Below are positions 46,503-55,958 of a stretch of 64,000 nucleotides of DNA, piece by piece; the first letter of the stretch is position 1; each line of letters begins with the position of its first letter. Under the pieces are notes generated by a model. It worked only from the letters and a program-made list of their open reading frames with translations, had not been told where the DNA came from and made no database searches. The position numbers and the translations under genes are program-made. The stretch is from NCBI RefSeq assembly GCF_016522065.1, contig NZ_JAEHFV010000003.1, forward strand, positions 1 to 64,000. Direction: 5' to 3'. Source of the stretch: Flavobacterium agrisoli (GTDB taxonomy: Bacteria; Bacteroidota; Bacteroidia; Flavobacteriales; Flavobacteriaceae).

Positions 46503-46814
46503 ATGAATTTATCACAAGAAGACTGGGTTGCTCAGTTAGCAGCTGACGAAAATGCAGTAGTACTTGATGTACGAACTGAAGACGAATTTAATGACGGTTA
46601 TATTGAAAATGCAATCAATATCGATATTCATAAAGGGCAAGGCTTTATTTATGAGCTGGAGCAATTGGATAAATCTAAAAATTACTACGTATACTGTCGT
46701 TCTGGTGCTAGAAGTGCCAAAGCATGCCAAATTATGAACGAACTAGAATTTGCAAATGCCTATAATTTATTAGGTGGAATTCTAGATTGGGAAGGCGATG
46801 TAGTAGAACCATAA
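46503..46814 (+). CDS. Single-domain rhodanese
   Basis: The 103-residue protein is one rhodanese domain: VVLDVRTEDEFNDGYIENAINI, then the active-site loop with Cys65 in YCRSGARSAKAC, and the ending LLGGILDWEGDV. It has no signal peptide, so it is cytoplasmic. Such proteins carry sulfane sulfur as a cysteine persulfide. It lies next to other sulfane sulfur genes and has its own terminator. Confidence 0.92.
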   Translation: MNLSQEDWVAQLAADENAVVLDVRTEDEFNDGYIENAINIDIHKGQGFIYELEQLDKSKNYYVYCRSGARSAKACQIMNELEFANAYNLLGGILDWEGDVVEP

Positions 46815-46839
46815 AAGAGAGGCCAAGAGCCTCTTTTTT
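46815..46839 (+). terminator. Rhodanese gene terminator
   Basis: AGAGGC, loop CAAGA and GCCTCT are followed by six T. Confidence 0.82.
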
Positions 46840-46879
46840 CGTTAACGATCAATAATAACCAACAAATTATAACGAACCA

Positions 46880-48460
46880 ATGAATGTAATTCCCGAAGAA
46901 TATAAAATCATAGACCCCATAATGCAAGATACCTATCTTGTAAATGGGGAGTTAAAAAAATGGACAGGGCAAACCACGCCTGTTTTTTCTACTATATCTT
47001 CTACCGAAAAATACGCCCCAACTTTATTAGGCGCTATTCCGTATATGGGCGAAAATGAAGCCAACGAAGTGGTAGAAGCAGCAACAGCAGCCTATGATAA
47101 AGGTCAAGGTTTATGGCCGACAATGAAAGTAGCCGACCGTATTAAGTGCATGGAAAATTTTGTTTTTCAAATGAAGGAAACCCGTGCTGAGGTGGTGAAG
47201 TTGTTAATGTGGGAAATCGGTAAATCACTACCCGATTCGGAAAAAGAATTCGATAGAACGGTAGAATATATTTACGATACCATCGAAAGTTACAAAGAAC
47301 TCAATACCCAAAGTGCACATTTTTCGAAGGTACAAGGCGTGAATGCTATGGTGAGAAGAGGTCCGTTAGGTGTAGTATTGTGTTTAGGACCTTATAATTA
47401 CCCTTTGAATGAAACCTTTTCGTTGTTGATTCCGGCCTTAATTATGGGGAATCCCGTTATATTCAAACCAGCTAAGCATGGGGTATTGTTAATCACACCT
47501 TTATTAGAGGCTTTTAGAAGTAGTTTTCCAAAAGGTGTAATTAATATTGTGTACGGTAGAGGTCGCGAAGTGGCTTCTCCTATAATGAAATCTGGTAAAG
47601 TAGATATTTTGGCCCTTATTGGAAATAGTAAATCGGCTATTGCTTTACAAGACCAACATCCAAACAAAAACAGATTGCGGTTAATTTTAGGTTTAGAGGC
47701 CAAAAATCCAGCCATTATTTTGCCAGATGCCGATTTGGATTTAGCCATACAAGAATGTGTTACGGGTACCTTGTCGTTTAACGGACAACGATGCACGGCG
47801 CTTAAAATTTTATATGTGCACGAATCAATTGCAGCCGAATTCAACAAACGTTTTGCGGAAAAAGTTGATAGTTTGACTTTTGGAAATCCGTGGGAAAAAG
47901 GCGTTGCCTTAACACCTCTTCCAGAGAAAGAAAAACCGGCATATATAGAAGAATTGATAGATGATGCTACAAGCAAAGGGGCTTCGGTTATCAATGAAAA
48001 AGGAGGGTTGCAAACGGAAAATTATATTTTTCCGGCAGTGCTTTTCCCTGTTAATAAAGAAATGCGTGTGTACCATGAAGAGCAATTTGGACCGGTAATT
48101 CCAATTTTAACCTTTTCGGATATTCAAGAACCCTTGCACGATATGGCCGAATCTAATTACGGTCAACAAGTAAGTTTGTTCGGAAAAGATATCAAAACCA
48201 TCGCACCTTTAATTGATACTTTAGTGAATTTGGTGTGTAGGGTAAACTTAAATAGTTCGTGCCAACGAGGACCAGATGTATTTCCATTTACGGGTCGAAA
48301 AGATTCGGCGGTAGGGACTTTAAGTATTCACGATGCGTTGCGTTCTTTTTCGATTAGAACGTTTGTGGCATCCAAAGACAACGATTATAACAATCAAATT
48401 TTGCAAGAATTACTAAACAGTAGGGCTTCAAATTTTGTCAATACCGATTATATTTTATAA
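46880..48460 (+). CDS. NADP-dependent (non-phosphorylating) glyceraldehyde-3-phosphate dehydrogenase-like aldehyde dehydrogenase
   Basis: The 526-residue aldehyde dehydrogenase has the NAD(P)-binding region [29 protein letters not shown], the catalytic Glu273 in GLEAKNPAI and the nucleophile Cys305 in [11 protein letters not shown]. The combination PYNYPLNET and a GQRCTA-type active site is typical of GapN, which oxidises glyceraldehyde-3-phosphate directly to 3-phosphoglycerate with NADP. Other aldehyde substrates remain possible. Monocistronic between two terminators. Confidence 0.8.
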   Translation: MNVIPEEYKIIDPIMQDTYLVNGELKKWTGQTTPVFSTISSTEKYAPTLLGAIPYMGENEANEVVEAATAAYDKGQGLWPTMKVADRIKCMENFVFQMKETRAEVVKLLMWEIGKSLPDSEKEFDRTVEYIYDTIESYKELNTQSAHFSKVQGVNAMVRRGPLGVVLCLGPYNYPLNETFSLLIPALIMGNPVIFKPAKHGVLLITPLLEAFRSSFPKGVINIVYGRGREVASPIMKSGKVDILALIGNSKSAIALQDQHPNKNRLRLILGLEAKNPAIILPDADLDLAIQECVTGTLSFNGQRCTALKILYVHESIAAEFNKRFAEKVDSLTFGNPWEKGVALTPLPEKEKPAYIEELIDDATSKGASVINEKGGLQTENYIFPAVLFPVNKEMRVYHEEQFGPVIPILTFSDIQEPLHDMAESNYGQQVSLFGKDIKTIAPLIDTLVNLVCRVNLNSSCQRGPDVFPFTGRKDSAVGTLSIHDALRSFSIRTFVASKDNDYNNQILQELLNSRASNFVNTDYIL

Positions 48461-48482
48461 TACTTGTAGTGTTATTTAATAG

Positions 48483-48510
48483 GCCTCATCTTAACGGATG
48501 AGGTTTTTTT
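48483..48510 (+). terminator. gapN-like gene terminator
   Basis: CCTCATC and GATGAGG form a hairpin followed by seven T. Confidence 0.8.
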
Positions 48511-48514
48511 ATGC

Positions 48515-48547
48515 TAAAAAAGGAATCCAATACAGATTCCTTTTTTG
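48515..48547. terminator. Terminator of the outer-membrane barrel gene
   Basis: AAAAAAGGAATC and GATTCCTTTTTT form a symmetric stem able to act in both directions between convergent genes. Confidence 0.8.
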
Positions 48548-48569
48548 TTTGTTTATGCAGTCTTTTTGT

Positions 48570-49127
48570 TTAAAATTTAAAACCAAGGGTAAAGTTCGAA
48601 ATGCCTGTTTTAATTTCGTTAGGCGAATCATCTAAATCGCTTACACCAATTAAATAACGATAATCTAAAGTAAATTTCCATAAATCAACTCCAGCTCCAG
48701 CAATGACACTGCTGTTGTTTTTTTTGAAATCAACCGGACTTGCGTTATTATTAGCATCAATACTGCTGTAGTTTTTCCAGTTGTAGCCACCAAACAAACG
48801 AACATTTCCTAGTTTGCCCAACGGAAGGATTTTAAAACCAGCTAATAAAGTGAAATCAGTTCCTGATAAATCGTATTCGGTTTTACCAAAACCATCATTT
48901 ACGCTAAATTGTGTTTTACCAAAACCAATTTCACCTTGTCCATAAAAATTCAACAAATTAACACGGGCAAAAGCGCCAAATCCAATCGTGGTATCGGCAC
49001 TGTCATCGGCGTAGCCTTTGGTTGAAATGTTGGTACTGTTGGTAGAAATTTGTGGCCCAAATTGGATCAATTGAGCAAAACTGGTAGCAGAAAAACAAAA
49101 AAGCGCTACGGCAAGAAATTTTTTCAT
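48570..49127 (-). CDS. Small outer-membrane beta-barrel protein
   Basis: The 185-residue protein has a signal peptide (MKKFLAVALFCFSATSFA) and alternating hydrophobic strands with a terminal aromatic residue (GISNFTLGFKF), the usual insertion signal for outer-membrane barrels. Strand pairs such as LLNFYGQGEIGFGKTQF and LWKFTLDYRYLIGVSD suggest an eight-stranded OmpA/OmpW-like barrel. Function unknown. Confidence 0.78.
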   Translation of the reverse strand: MKKFLAVALFCFSATSFAQLIQFGPQISTNSTNISTKGYADDSADTTIGFGAFARVNLLNFYGQGEIGFGKTQFSVNDGFGKTEYDLSGTDFTLLAGFKILPLGKLGNVRLFGGYNWKNYSSIDANNNASPVDFKKNNSSVIAGAGVDLWKFTLDYRYLIGVSDLDDSPNEIKTGISNFTLGFKF

Positions 49128-49300
49128 AAAGGGAGTGCTAAATTAAAAGTAATTATAAACGCGTAAAATTAACGCATTATTTTGTAGTGTCTCTTATTTT
49201 TTTGTAGTTCTTTTCGTGATTTTTGTGAAACTCGAAATAAGGTAGTTTAGGACTAAAAAAACTATTGTGCTATTAAGGTGACTAAGTCATGAGGTAAAAA

Positions 49301-49340
49301 ATAACCCAAGTACTTATTAAGTGGGCACTTGGGTTAAAAA
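49301..49340 (-). terminator. osmC gene terminator
   Basis: AACCCAAGT pairs with ACTTGGGTT; on the minus strand it follows the osmC stop codon and runs into a T-rich stretch. Confidence 0.75.
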
Positions 49341-49341
49341 T

Positions 49342-49755
49342 TTAATTTTCTAAAGTGGCATCAACCGAAATCCGTGTGTCAAGCAATTTGCTAATAGGAC
49401 AATTAATTTCGGCTTCTCGTACACTTTGGTTGAAAACATCATCGGGAATTCCAGGAATTTTAGCTTTCAGAACCAAATGAGAATTGGTTATGGCACCGTC
49501 TTCAAAAGTAATGTAACATTTTGTTTCAAGCGTGTCGGCTGTAAAACCTGCTTCGTTTAAAACAAAAGATAACTTCATAGTAAAACAGCCCGAGTGAGCT
49601 GCGGCAATTAATTCTTCGGGGTTAGTTCCCTTTCCTTCTTCAAAACGGCTTTTAAACGAAAGTGGCGTTTCTTGTAAAACGGTGCTTTCGGTAGTAAGGT
49701 TACCATTTCCTTCTTTTCCAGTTCCGTGCCAAACGGCAGTTGCATTTCTTTTCAT
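49342..49755 (-). CDS. OsmC family peroxiredoxin
   Basis: The 137-residue protein has the two redox cysteines of OsmC/Ohr hydroperoxide reductases in AAAHSGCFTMKLS and REAEINCPISKLLD. The starting segment ATAVWHGTGKEGNGNLTTES is typical of OsmC rather than Ohr. It detoxifies organic hydroperoxides. Monocistronic. Confidence 0.9.
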   Translation of the reverse strand: MKRNATAVWHGTGKEGNGNLTTESTVLQETPLSFKSRFEEGKGTNPEELIAAAHSGCFTMKLSFVLNEAGFTADTLETKCYITFEDGAITNSHLVLKAKIPGIPDDVFNQSVREAEINCPISKLLDTRISVDATLEN

Positions 49756-49939
49756 AATCGTATATATATTAAGGTGATACTTTTTTCTTTTTTAAAGTTA
49801 GAAAAACCATTCTTATTTAAAGTATTTGAAAAGCTAAAAAAGACACGATAGTAAGATTATATAAACATGAAATAAAATTCTATAAGGCAAAGCATCGACT
49901 TATAACCGAATTTTGGACTGAAACTAAAATAAAAGAAAG

Positions 49940-50383
49940 ATGAGCACCACAATAGCAACAGTGAAATTTTCAAATTTTGAAAAACAATATATTAAAAGAG
50001 TACAATATTTAATGGCGTTGGTAGATGAACTTAAAAAATCACGTTACCGATTAATTACCGCTTCTCAACTTCATAATAGCGAATTGTATTTTGAATTAGC
50101 CAAAAATCGAATTGTGAGCATCATCCAATTGCAAAATCAAATTAACAAATACAGCAAACCTATTTTAGAGGCAGCCTATAAATTGAATTTTGAACAAGAA
50201 GATTTGGATGCGGAAGAATTTCAAAATAAAGAATTCACTATTATCAATGCGTTAGACGAAACACAATTAATAGATTTGTATCAAAAAGCTATAACCGAAT
50301 TACCGTTACCTTCTCATTTAGAATTATTGTTGTGCCAACAATTAGTTTCGATAGAACAAAGTATATTAGCCTTGCAAGACTAG
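49940..50383 (+). CDS. Hypothetical helical protein, 147 residues
   Basis: I do not recognise this protein. It is almost entirely predicted helix, charged and soluble, without signal peptide. Segments such as YIKRVQYLMALVDELKKS and HLELLLCQQLVSIEQSILAL suggest a helical bundle. The ATG is preceded by an AAAGAAAGA tract. It stands alone, followed by a terminator, between osmC and the pectin locus. Confidence 0.65.
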   Translation: MSTTIATVKFSNFEKQYIKRVQYLMALVDELKKSRYRLITASQLHNSELYFELAKNRIVSIIQLQNQINKYSKPILEAAYKLNFEQEDLDAEEFQNKEFTIINALDETQLIDLYQKAITELPLPSHLELLLCQQLVSIEQSILALQD

Positions 50384-50414
50384 GACTTACACACCTTAAT
50401 AATTTAGAAATCAT

Positions 50415-50444
50415 AGCTGTTCATTTTTTGAACGGCTTTTTTTG
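50415..50444 (+). terminator. Terminator after the helical hypothetical gene
   Basis: AGCTGTTCA and TGAACGGCT pair with one G-U, followed by a T-run. Confidence 0.75.
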
Positions 50445-50749
50445 TTTGCAATAGAAAGTATATATCGCGTATAGTGTTAAATTTTAACATTATTTTATTT
50501 ACTTCTATCCTTAAGATGCTAAAAAGAACCACCTTTGAAATCTAATATTAAGTATTTTTCAATGAATGGAGTCTCTAGCGTTAATTTTTTATTAAATAAA
50601 TATCGTTTCACAGTATTATCAAATGAAATTCTCGTTTTTTTTAAAATTTTAATTGCATAAATCATATAAAATCTTTGGTTTTTTTTTGATATATATGGTT
50701 TTGTTATGAAATTTTTAAGAGAATGCATTTTTTATTTCAAAAAAAACTT

Positions 50750-50785
50750 TATGTTTGTGTAATCGATTGCATCAATTACGCAAAC
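50750..50785 (+). promoter_or_regulatory. susC promoter and palindromic operator
   Basis: TATGTTTG (50750-50757) fits the -7 consensus. Directly after it stands GTAATCGATTGC (50759-50770), with the 8-bp palindrome AATCGATT. A larger dyad pairs GTTTGTGTAAT (50753-50763) with ATTACGCAAAC (50775-50785), 10 of 11 positions, across 11 bases. The position over the start of transcription fits a LacI-type repressor. Confidence 0.6.
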
Positions 50786-50876
50786 GTTGTAATTATTTAT
50801 TCATTAAAAAATCAAATACACACAAATTTAAAAACAACAACTTAAAACCAATTAATAACAACTTAAAGAGTAAACA

Positions 50877-53800
50877 ATGAATTTAAAAGGATTATTTGAA
50901 AAAGGAACTAATTATTGCGCAGCTATAGTTCTGTTTTTAAGCCTATTGATGAGCACTCAGATTTATGCTCAGGGTCAGGTAGTAGGAGGTACTGTTAATG
51001 ACGCGGGAGGCTTAGGCTTGCCAGGGGTTAACGTAGTTGAGAAGGGAACTACTAACGGAGTTTCTACCGATTTTGATGGAAAATACGAAATTAAAGTTTC
51101 GAACCCAAAAGCAGTTTTGGTATTTTCTTTCATCGGATTTAAAACACAAGAAATTCCAGTAGGAGGAAAATCAAATGTGAGTCTAGTTTTAGAAGAAGAT
51201 GCTAATACCTTAAATGAAGTTGTTGTTGTTGGGTATGGTACTGTAAAAAAATCAGATTTGACAGGAGCGGTTGCTACTATTTCAGGAAATGATTTGAAAA
51301 AGGTTCCGGTTGCCAATGTGGCCGAAGCATTAACAGGTCGTATTGCTGGGGTGCAAGTACAATCTACAGAAGGTTCACCTGATGCGGAAATTCAAATTAG
51401 GATTCGTGGTGGAGGTTCTATTACACAAAGTACCTCTCCTTTAATTATTGTTGATGGATTTCCGGTAAACAGTATGAATGATATTTCATCATCGGATATT
51501 GAAACCATGACAGTTTTGAAAGATGCTTCTTCTACGGCTATCTACGGTTCTCGTGGTGCTAATGGAGTTATCATTATTACTACTAAAAAAGGTAAAGATG
51601 GTAAAATGGCTGTAAGTTTCAATATGTTCTACGGAATGAAAACGATGGCGAATAAAAAAGATGTATTGTCTCCAGAGGATTATACCAAATGGCAATACGA
51701 ATATGCATTATTGTCGCAAACAACGAATCCAGTAACGTCTAATCCGCCATCATATACTAAATATTTTGGAAATTGGGAAGATCATGATTTGTATGAAGGG
51801 TTACAAGGTGACGATTGGCAAGAGCAAATTTTTGGGCGTACAGGTGAGGTTCAAAGCCGTGATTTAGGAATTCGTGGAGGAAACGATAAATTAAATTACA
51901 ACTTCAATTACGCGCATTTTGATGAAAAAGCGATTATGATTGGCTCTAAATATAGAAGAAATAACTTATCGTTAGCTTTAAAAAATAAAGTAAACGACAA
52001 AATAGATTTAGCCTATACGATTCGTTATTCAGATACAGAAATTAATGGGGGAGGTGTTAATGAGAAAAATGAAGCGTCTGCATCAGATTCACGTATGCGT
52101 ACCATTATAGGTTATGCACCAATTCCGGTTCCAGGATTAACATCTGGTACAGTGAATACCAACGAAGATGATCTTTTGGTGAATCCATTTGCTTCTATTT
52201 ACGATAACGATCGTGAACAATTGCGAAAAAACTTCAATATGTTAGGTGGTTTTGGTTGGGAAGTTGCTGAAAACTTAAAATTGCAAGTAGATTTAGGTTT
52301 GGATAATTATATGTATCAAGACTATCGTTTTTACGGACCAACTACCTACTACGTGCGAAATGCTCCACTAGCTGAAAATCAAGGAGCACCTGCAATGATT
52401 ATGAGTGATCGTAAAGACAGACGTTTTAGAAATGCGAACACTTTAAACTATGATTTCAAAAAAATATTGGGAGAAAACCATCATTTAACAGCATTGGTTG
52501 GAGAAGAGTCTATTAATTATACTTCAAATGAGGTTACTAATACCGTTCATGGTTATCCAATGTCATTTGATTTCGATCAAGCTAAGCGATTAACTACTCA
52601 AGGGACGCCTTTCTCGGTTGAGAATTTTTATAGTGCTGATGATAAATTATTGTCATTTTTTGGACGTCTAAATTATGATTATAAAGAGAAGTATTTGTTA
52701 ACAGGTACGTTCCGTGCCGATGGTTCAAGTAAATTTTTAGGTTCAAACCGTTGGGGGTATTTCCCTGCTTTTGCAGCTGCATGGAAAATTTCAGAAGAAG
52801 ATTTTTTGAAAGACCAAACCTGGTTAAGTCAATTAAAAATTAGAGCAAGTTATGGTGAGGCTGGAAATAATAACATCCCAACTGGACAACAAGTACAGTA
52901 CTATTATGGTTCAAACACGGCTTGGATTAATGGTGTAGGTAGTTTTTACGCACCTTCAAAAGTAATGGCAAATCCAGATTTAAAATGGGAAACGACTATT
53001 ACACAAAACATCGGTTTGGATTTTGGATTTTTTAACAACCGTTTGAGCGGTAATGTCGATTTATATAAAAATTTAGTTCAAGATTTGTTACTTAATTACC
53101 CAATTGGAGGAGTTTATGATACACAATATCGTAATATGGGAGAAAATCAAAATACTGGTGTCGAAATTGCTTTGAATGTAAATGCAATTCAAAAAGAAAA
53201 ATTTGGTTTAGATTTTTCATTTAACATTGGTTTTAATAAAAACAACGTGAACTCGTTGGGTATTATGAATGATTTCGGAACTCCTTCTGGATGGGCTTCA
53301 ACTCAAATTGGTAGTGATTATTTAGTGCAAGTAGGAGCTCCAATTGGGCAAATGTACGGGTACAGAAATGACGGTCGTTACGAAGTGTCTGATTTTGACT
53401 GGAACGGAACAACCTATACATTGAAATCGGATGTGGCAAATGCTTCTTCAGTGGTAGGAACAGTAAGACCAGGAACTTTGAAATTAAAAGATTTAAACGG
53501 TGATGGTGTTGTGGATACAAGCGACCAAACTATTATTGGTAACGCAAATCCTAAAACATACGGAGGTTTTGTATTAAATGCAAATGCGTATGGTTTTGAT
53601 TTGATGGCTGCTTTTAATTTCAGTTTAGGAAATGATGTTTACAATGCGGATAAAATTGAATTCACTACCACGCAAGCAGGAGGAAATGGTCAATATAAAA
53701 ATCTTATTACAACAATGGCAGATGGTAACAGATGGACTAATTTAGATCCTATTTCAGGTGAATTAGTTTCAGATCCTGTTGCTTTAGAAGCCCTGAATGC

Positions 53801-54110
53801 CAATACGACTATGTGGTCACCTTATATGAGAAGTAACATTTTTAGTGATTGGGCTGTAGAAGATGCTTCATTCTTGCGTTTGAATACCTTAACCTTAGGT
53901 TATACAACTCCAGAGTCGTTTACGTCAAAAATGGGTATAAACAAATTAAGATTTTACATGACGGCAAGTAATGTGTTTGTAATTTCAGATTACTCAGGCT
54001 CTGACCCAGAGGTGTCAACTAGAAGAAAAAATAACCTTACACCAGGTGTTGATTCGTCTCCATATCCAAGAAGCAGACAAATGATTTTTGGAATGAACCT
54101 TAATTTTTAA
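50877..54110 (+). CDS. SusC/RagA-family TonB-linked outer-membrane transporter
   Basis: The 1077-residue receptor has a signal peptide (to about residue 32, IYAQ), an N-terminal carboxypeptidase-regulatory-like domain (GGTVNDAGGLGLPGVNVVEKGTTNGVSTDFDG), a TonB-contacting segment (NEVVVVGYGTVKKSDLTGA), a plug domain with ILIIVDGFPV-type pattern and ASSTAIYGSRGANGVIIITTKKG, and a long barrel ending in MNLNF. It imports oligosaccharides with SusD. Here the neighbours (PL9, CE8) point to pectic oligosaccharides. First gene of the pectin operon; 19 bases before susD. Confidence 0.95.
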   Translation: MNLKGLFEKGTNYCAAIVLFLSLLMSTQIYAQGQVVGGTVNDAGGLGLPGVNVVEKGTTNGVSTDFDGKYEIKVSNPKAVLVFSFIGFKTQEIPVGGKSNVSLVLEEDANTLNEVVVVGYGTVKKSDLTGAVATISGNDLKKVPVANVAEALTGRIAGVQVQSTEGSPDAEIQIRIRGGGSITQSTSPLIIVDGFPVNSMNDISSSDIETMTVLKDASSTAIYGSRGANGVIIITTKKGKDGKMAVSFNMFYGMKTMANKKDVLSPEDYTKWQYEYALLSQTTNPVTSNPPSYTKYFGNWEDHDLYEGLQGDDWQEQIFGRTGEVQSRDLGIRGGNDKLNYNFNYAHFDEKAIMIGSKYRRNNLSLALKNKVNDKIDLAYTIRYSDTEINGGGVNEKNEASASDSRMRTIIGYAPIPVPGLTSGTVNTNEDDLLVNPFASIYDNDREQLRKNFNMLGGFGWEVAENLKLQVDLGLDNYMYQDYRFYGPTTYYVRNAPLAENQGAPAMIMSDRKDRRFRNANTLNYDFKKILGENHHLTALVGEESINYTSNEVTNTVHGYPMSFDFDQAKRLTTQGTPFSVENFYSADDKLLSFFGRLNYDYKEKYLLTGTFRADGSSKFLGSNRWGYFPAFAAAWKISEEDFLKDQTWLSQLKIRASYGEAGNNNIPTGQQVQYYYGSNTAWINGVGSFYAPSKVMANPDLKWETTITQNIGLDFGFFNNRLSGNVDLYKNLVQDLLLNYPIGGVYDTQYRNMGENQNTGVEIALNVNAIQKEKFGLDFSFNIGFNKNNVNSLGIMNDFGTPSGWASTQIGSDYLVQVGAPIGQMYGYRNDGRYEVSDFDWNGTTYTLKSDVANASSVVGTVRPGTLKLKDLNGDGVVDTSDQTIIGNANPKTYGGFVLNANAYGFDLMAAFNFSLGNDVYNADKIEFTTTQAGGNGQYKNLITTMADGNRWTNLDPISGELVSDPVALEALNANTTMWSPYMRSNIFSDWAVEDASFLRLNTLTLGYTTPESFTSKMGINKLRFYMTASNVFVISDYSGSDPEVSTRRKNNLTPGVDSSPYPRSRQMIFGMNLNF

Positions 54111-54129
54111 TTTTTAAATTGCTTTCAGA

Positions 54130-55920
54130 ATGAAAAATAAAATAATAGTAGCAGGATTAATCATTTCAAGTCTCTTTACTTCTTGTCAGGAGTTCGGCGA
54201 AGATTACTTAGAAGCACCTGCACAATCAACTACAGAAGAATCAGTATTGTTTTCTGTTCCAGAATTAGCAGCAGGGGCAGTAGATGGAATTAAAGTTCCA
54301 TTTGCAGAAACCAACTCATATAGAGGTCGTTTTTTACCATATTACGGTTTAAATACCGATATTGAGTGGTATGCAACGTCACAAACAGCGGGAGATAAAG
54401 CCGATTTGTGTGTGTACGACGCCAAACCAAACAATACAGAAATGAATACAACCAATAATGCTTGGGCTATGATGTACCAAGGTATTGAGCGTGCGAATTT
54501 ATGTATTCAAGGATTGCGTTTGTATGGCGATCCACAACCAGGGAATACCATGGGACAATTGCTTGGGGAAGCACTTACGTTAAGAGCAATTTATTATGCT
54601 GATTTGTTGAAAGCATGGGGTGATGTTCCAGCTCGTTTTGAACCAACTACAAACGCTACTTTATATCTGCCAAAATCAAGTCGTGATATCATTTACAAGC
54701 AATTAATTGCAGATTTAGGTGAAGCGTCTAATTTAGTAGCTTGGCCAAATGAAACTACGTATACCAGCACAGTAGAGCACGTAAATAAAGTTTTTGTGAA
54801 AGCGTTTAGAGCGCGTTTGGCAATGGTGGCTTCAGGTTACCAACAATATCCTGATGGTGTTCGCAGAAGCACGGATCCAGAATTGTCGGTTGCCAATATG
54901 TACAGTTTAGCACTTAGCGAAGCGCGTCAAGTAATTCAAAGTGGTCAAGCGCATTTAGAGCCTACTTTTGAAGGATTATGGAAAAAATACAATCAAGAAA
55001 ATACGAGCGCAGGTGGCGAGTCTTTATGGGAACTTCCTTTTGCTGACGGACGTGGACGTATGTTGTTTACTTTCGCTGTAAGACATACTGCAAATGACCA
55101 ATTTCACGCCAACGGAGCTAACCGCGGTGGTGTAGCTGGACCTCTACCATTTGTATTCTATGATTACGATCAAGCAGATACTCGTAGAGCGGTGACTTGT
55201 GTGCCTTACAAGTGGGGAGCTCCTGTAAATGGTATGGCTAAACAAGAATTAGGATCTTTGGATACTTGGTATTTTGGTAAATACCGTTATGAGTGGATGA
55301 CACGTTTTGTAACTTCAACTAATGATGATGGTGTTAATAAAATGTACATGCGTTATGCAGAGGTGTTGTTTATTGCTGCGGAAGCTGCTAATGAATTAGA
55401 AGGACCAGCTGCAGCTGCACCTTACTTAAAACAAATCAGACAAAGAGCTTTTGCAGCGGCAGACCAAGCTACTAAAGTGGACGCTTATGTAGATGCGTTA
55501 ACTTCTAAAGATGCTATGTTTAATGCTATTGTGGAAGAGCATAAGTTTGAATTTACAGGTGAAATGGAACGTAAACAAGCTTTAATTCGTTGGAATTTAT
55601 TAAAAGTAAAATTAGACGAAGCAAAAACCAAAATGGCTGATTTAAAAGCACGTACCGGTACTTATGCTGATGTGCCTAAAACGTTATACTACAAATACAA
55701 TACAGACGATGTTTCTTTAATCGTTTTTGGTTTAAATCGTGGAGAGGTTACTAACCCAGGAGCTGATTATACGTCAGTAACTTGGGATAAATTAGAAGAT
55801 ACCAAAATTAATTCCCTGTATAAAGCAGGTGTTGATCCTAACAACAGACAATTTTGGCCAATTTGGCAAAATTTCCTTGATTCAAGTAACAATAGCTTAA
55901 CTAACGATTACGGTTATTAA
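54130..55920 (+). CDS. SusD/RagB-family glycan-binding lipoprotein
   Basis: The 596-residue protein has a lipoprotein signal (ISSLFTSC, Cys at about 20), a helical TPR-type core (AWAMMYQGIERANLCIQGL, EALTLRAIYYADLLKAWGDVP) and the SusD C-terminal region (YMRYAEVLFIAAEAANELEG, EHKFEFTGEMERKQALIRWN). It forms the lid over the adjacent SusC and binds the glycan at the cell surface. It follows susC after 19 bases. Confidence 0.95.
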   Translation: MKNKIIVAGLIISSLFTSCQEFGEDYLEAPAQSTTEESVLFSVPELAAGAVDGIKVPFAETNSYRGRFLPYYGLNTDIEWYATSQTAGDKADLCVYDAKPNNTEMNTTNNAWAMMYQGIERANLCIQGLRLYGDPQPGNTMGQLLGEALTLRAIYYADLLKAWGDVPARFEPTTNATLYLPKSSRDIIYKQLIADLGEASNLVAWPNETTYTSTVEHVNKVFVKAFRARLAMVASGYQQYPDGVRRSTDPELSVANMYSLALSEARQVIQSGQAHLEPTFEGLWKKYNQENTSAGGESLWELPFADGRGRMLFTFAVRHTANDQFHANGANRGGVAGPLPFVFYDYDQADTRRAVTCVPYKWGAPVNGMAKQELGSLDTWYFGKYRYEWMTRFVTSTNDDGVNKMYMRYAEVLFIAAEAANELEGPAAAAPYLKQIRQRAFAAADQATKVDAYVDALTSKDAMFNAIVEEHKFEFTGEMERKQALIRWNLLKVKLDEAKTKMADLKARTGTYADVPKTLYYKYNTDDVSLIVFGLNRGEVTNPGADYTSVTWDKLEDTKINSLYKAGVDPNNRQFWPIWQNFLDSSNNSLTNDYGY

Positions 55921-55958
55921 TCTTTTAAAAATAAAGTAAAATCATAAGCATATAAATT

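Larger units (their letters stand above)
50384..50876. other. 493-base region upstream of susC
   Basis: It contains a terminator (50415-50444), a very AT-rich stretch with a weak minus-strand frame (50519-50730) that I do not accept as a gene, the susC promoter element and operator (50750-50785), and a leader of about 110 bases. Confidence 0.6.

Noticed and set aside
47398..47994. 198-codon antisense frame within the GapN-like gene
   Set aside because: No family resemblance; the forward gene has intact catalytic residues along the same stretch.
50519..50730. Small minus-strand frame (about 70 codons) upstream of susC
   Set aside because: Very AT-rich and Lys/Ile/Phe-rich, no homology recognised, no terminator or promoter fits. 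It could be a gene remnant but the evidence is too weak.
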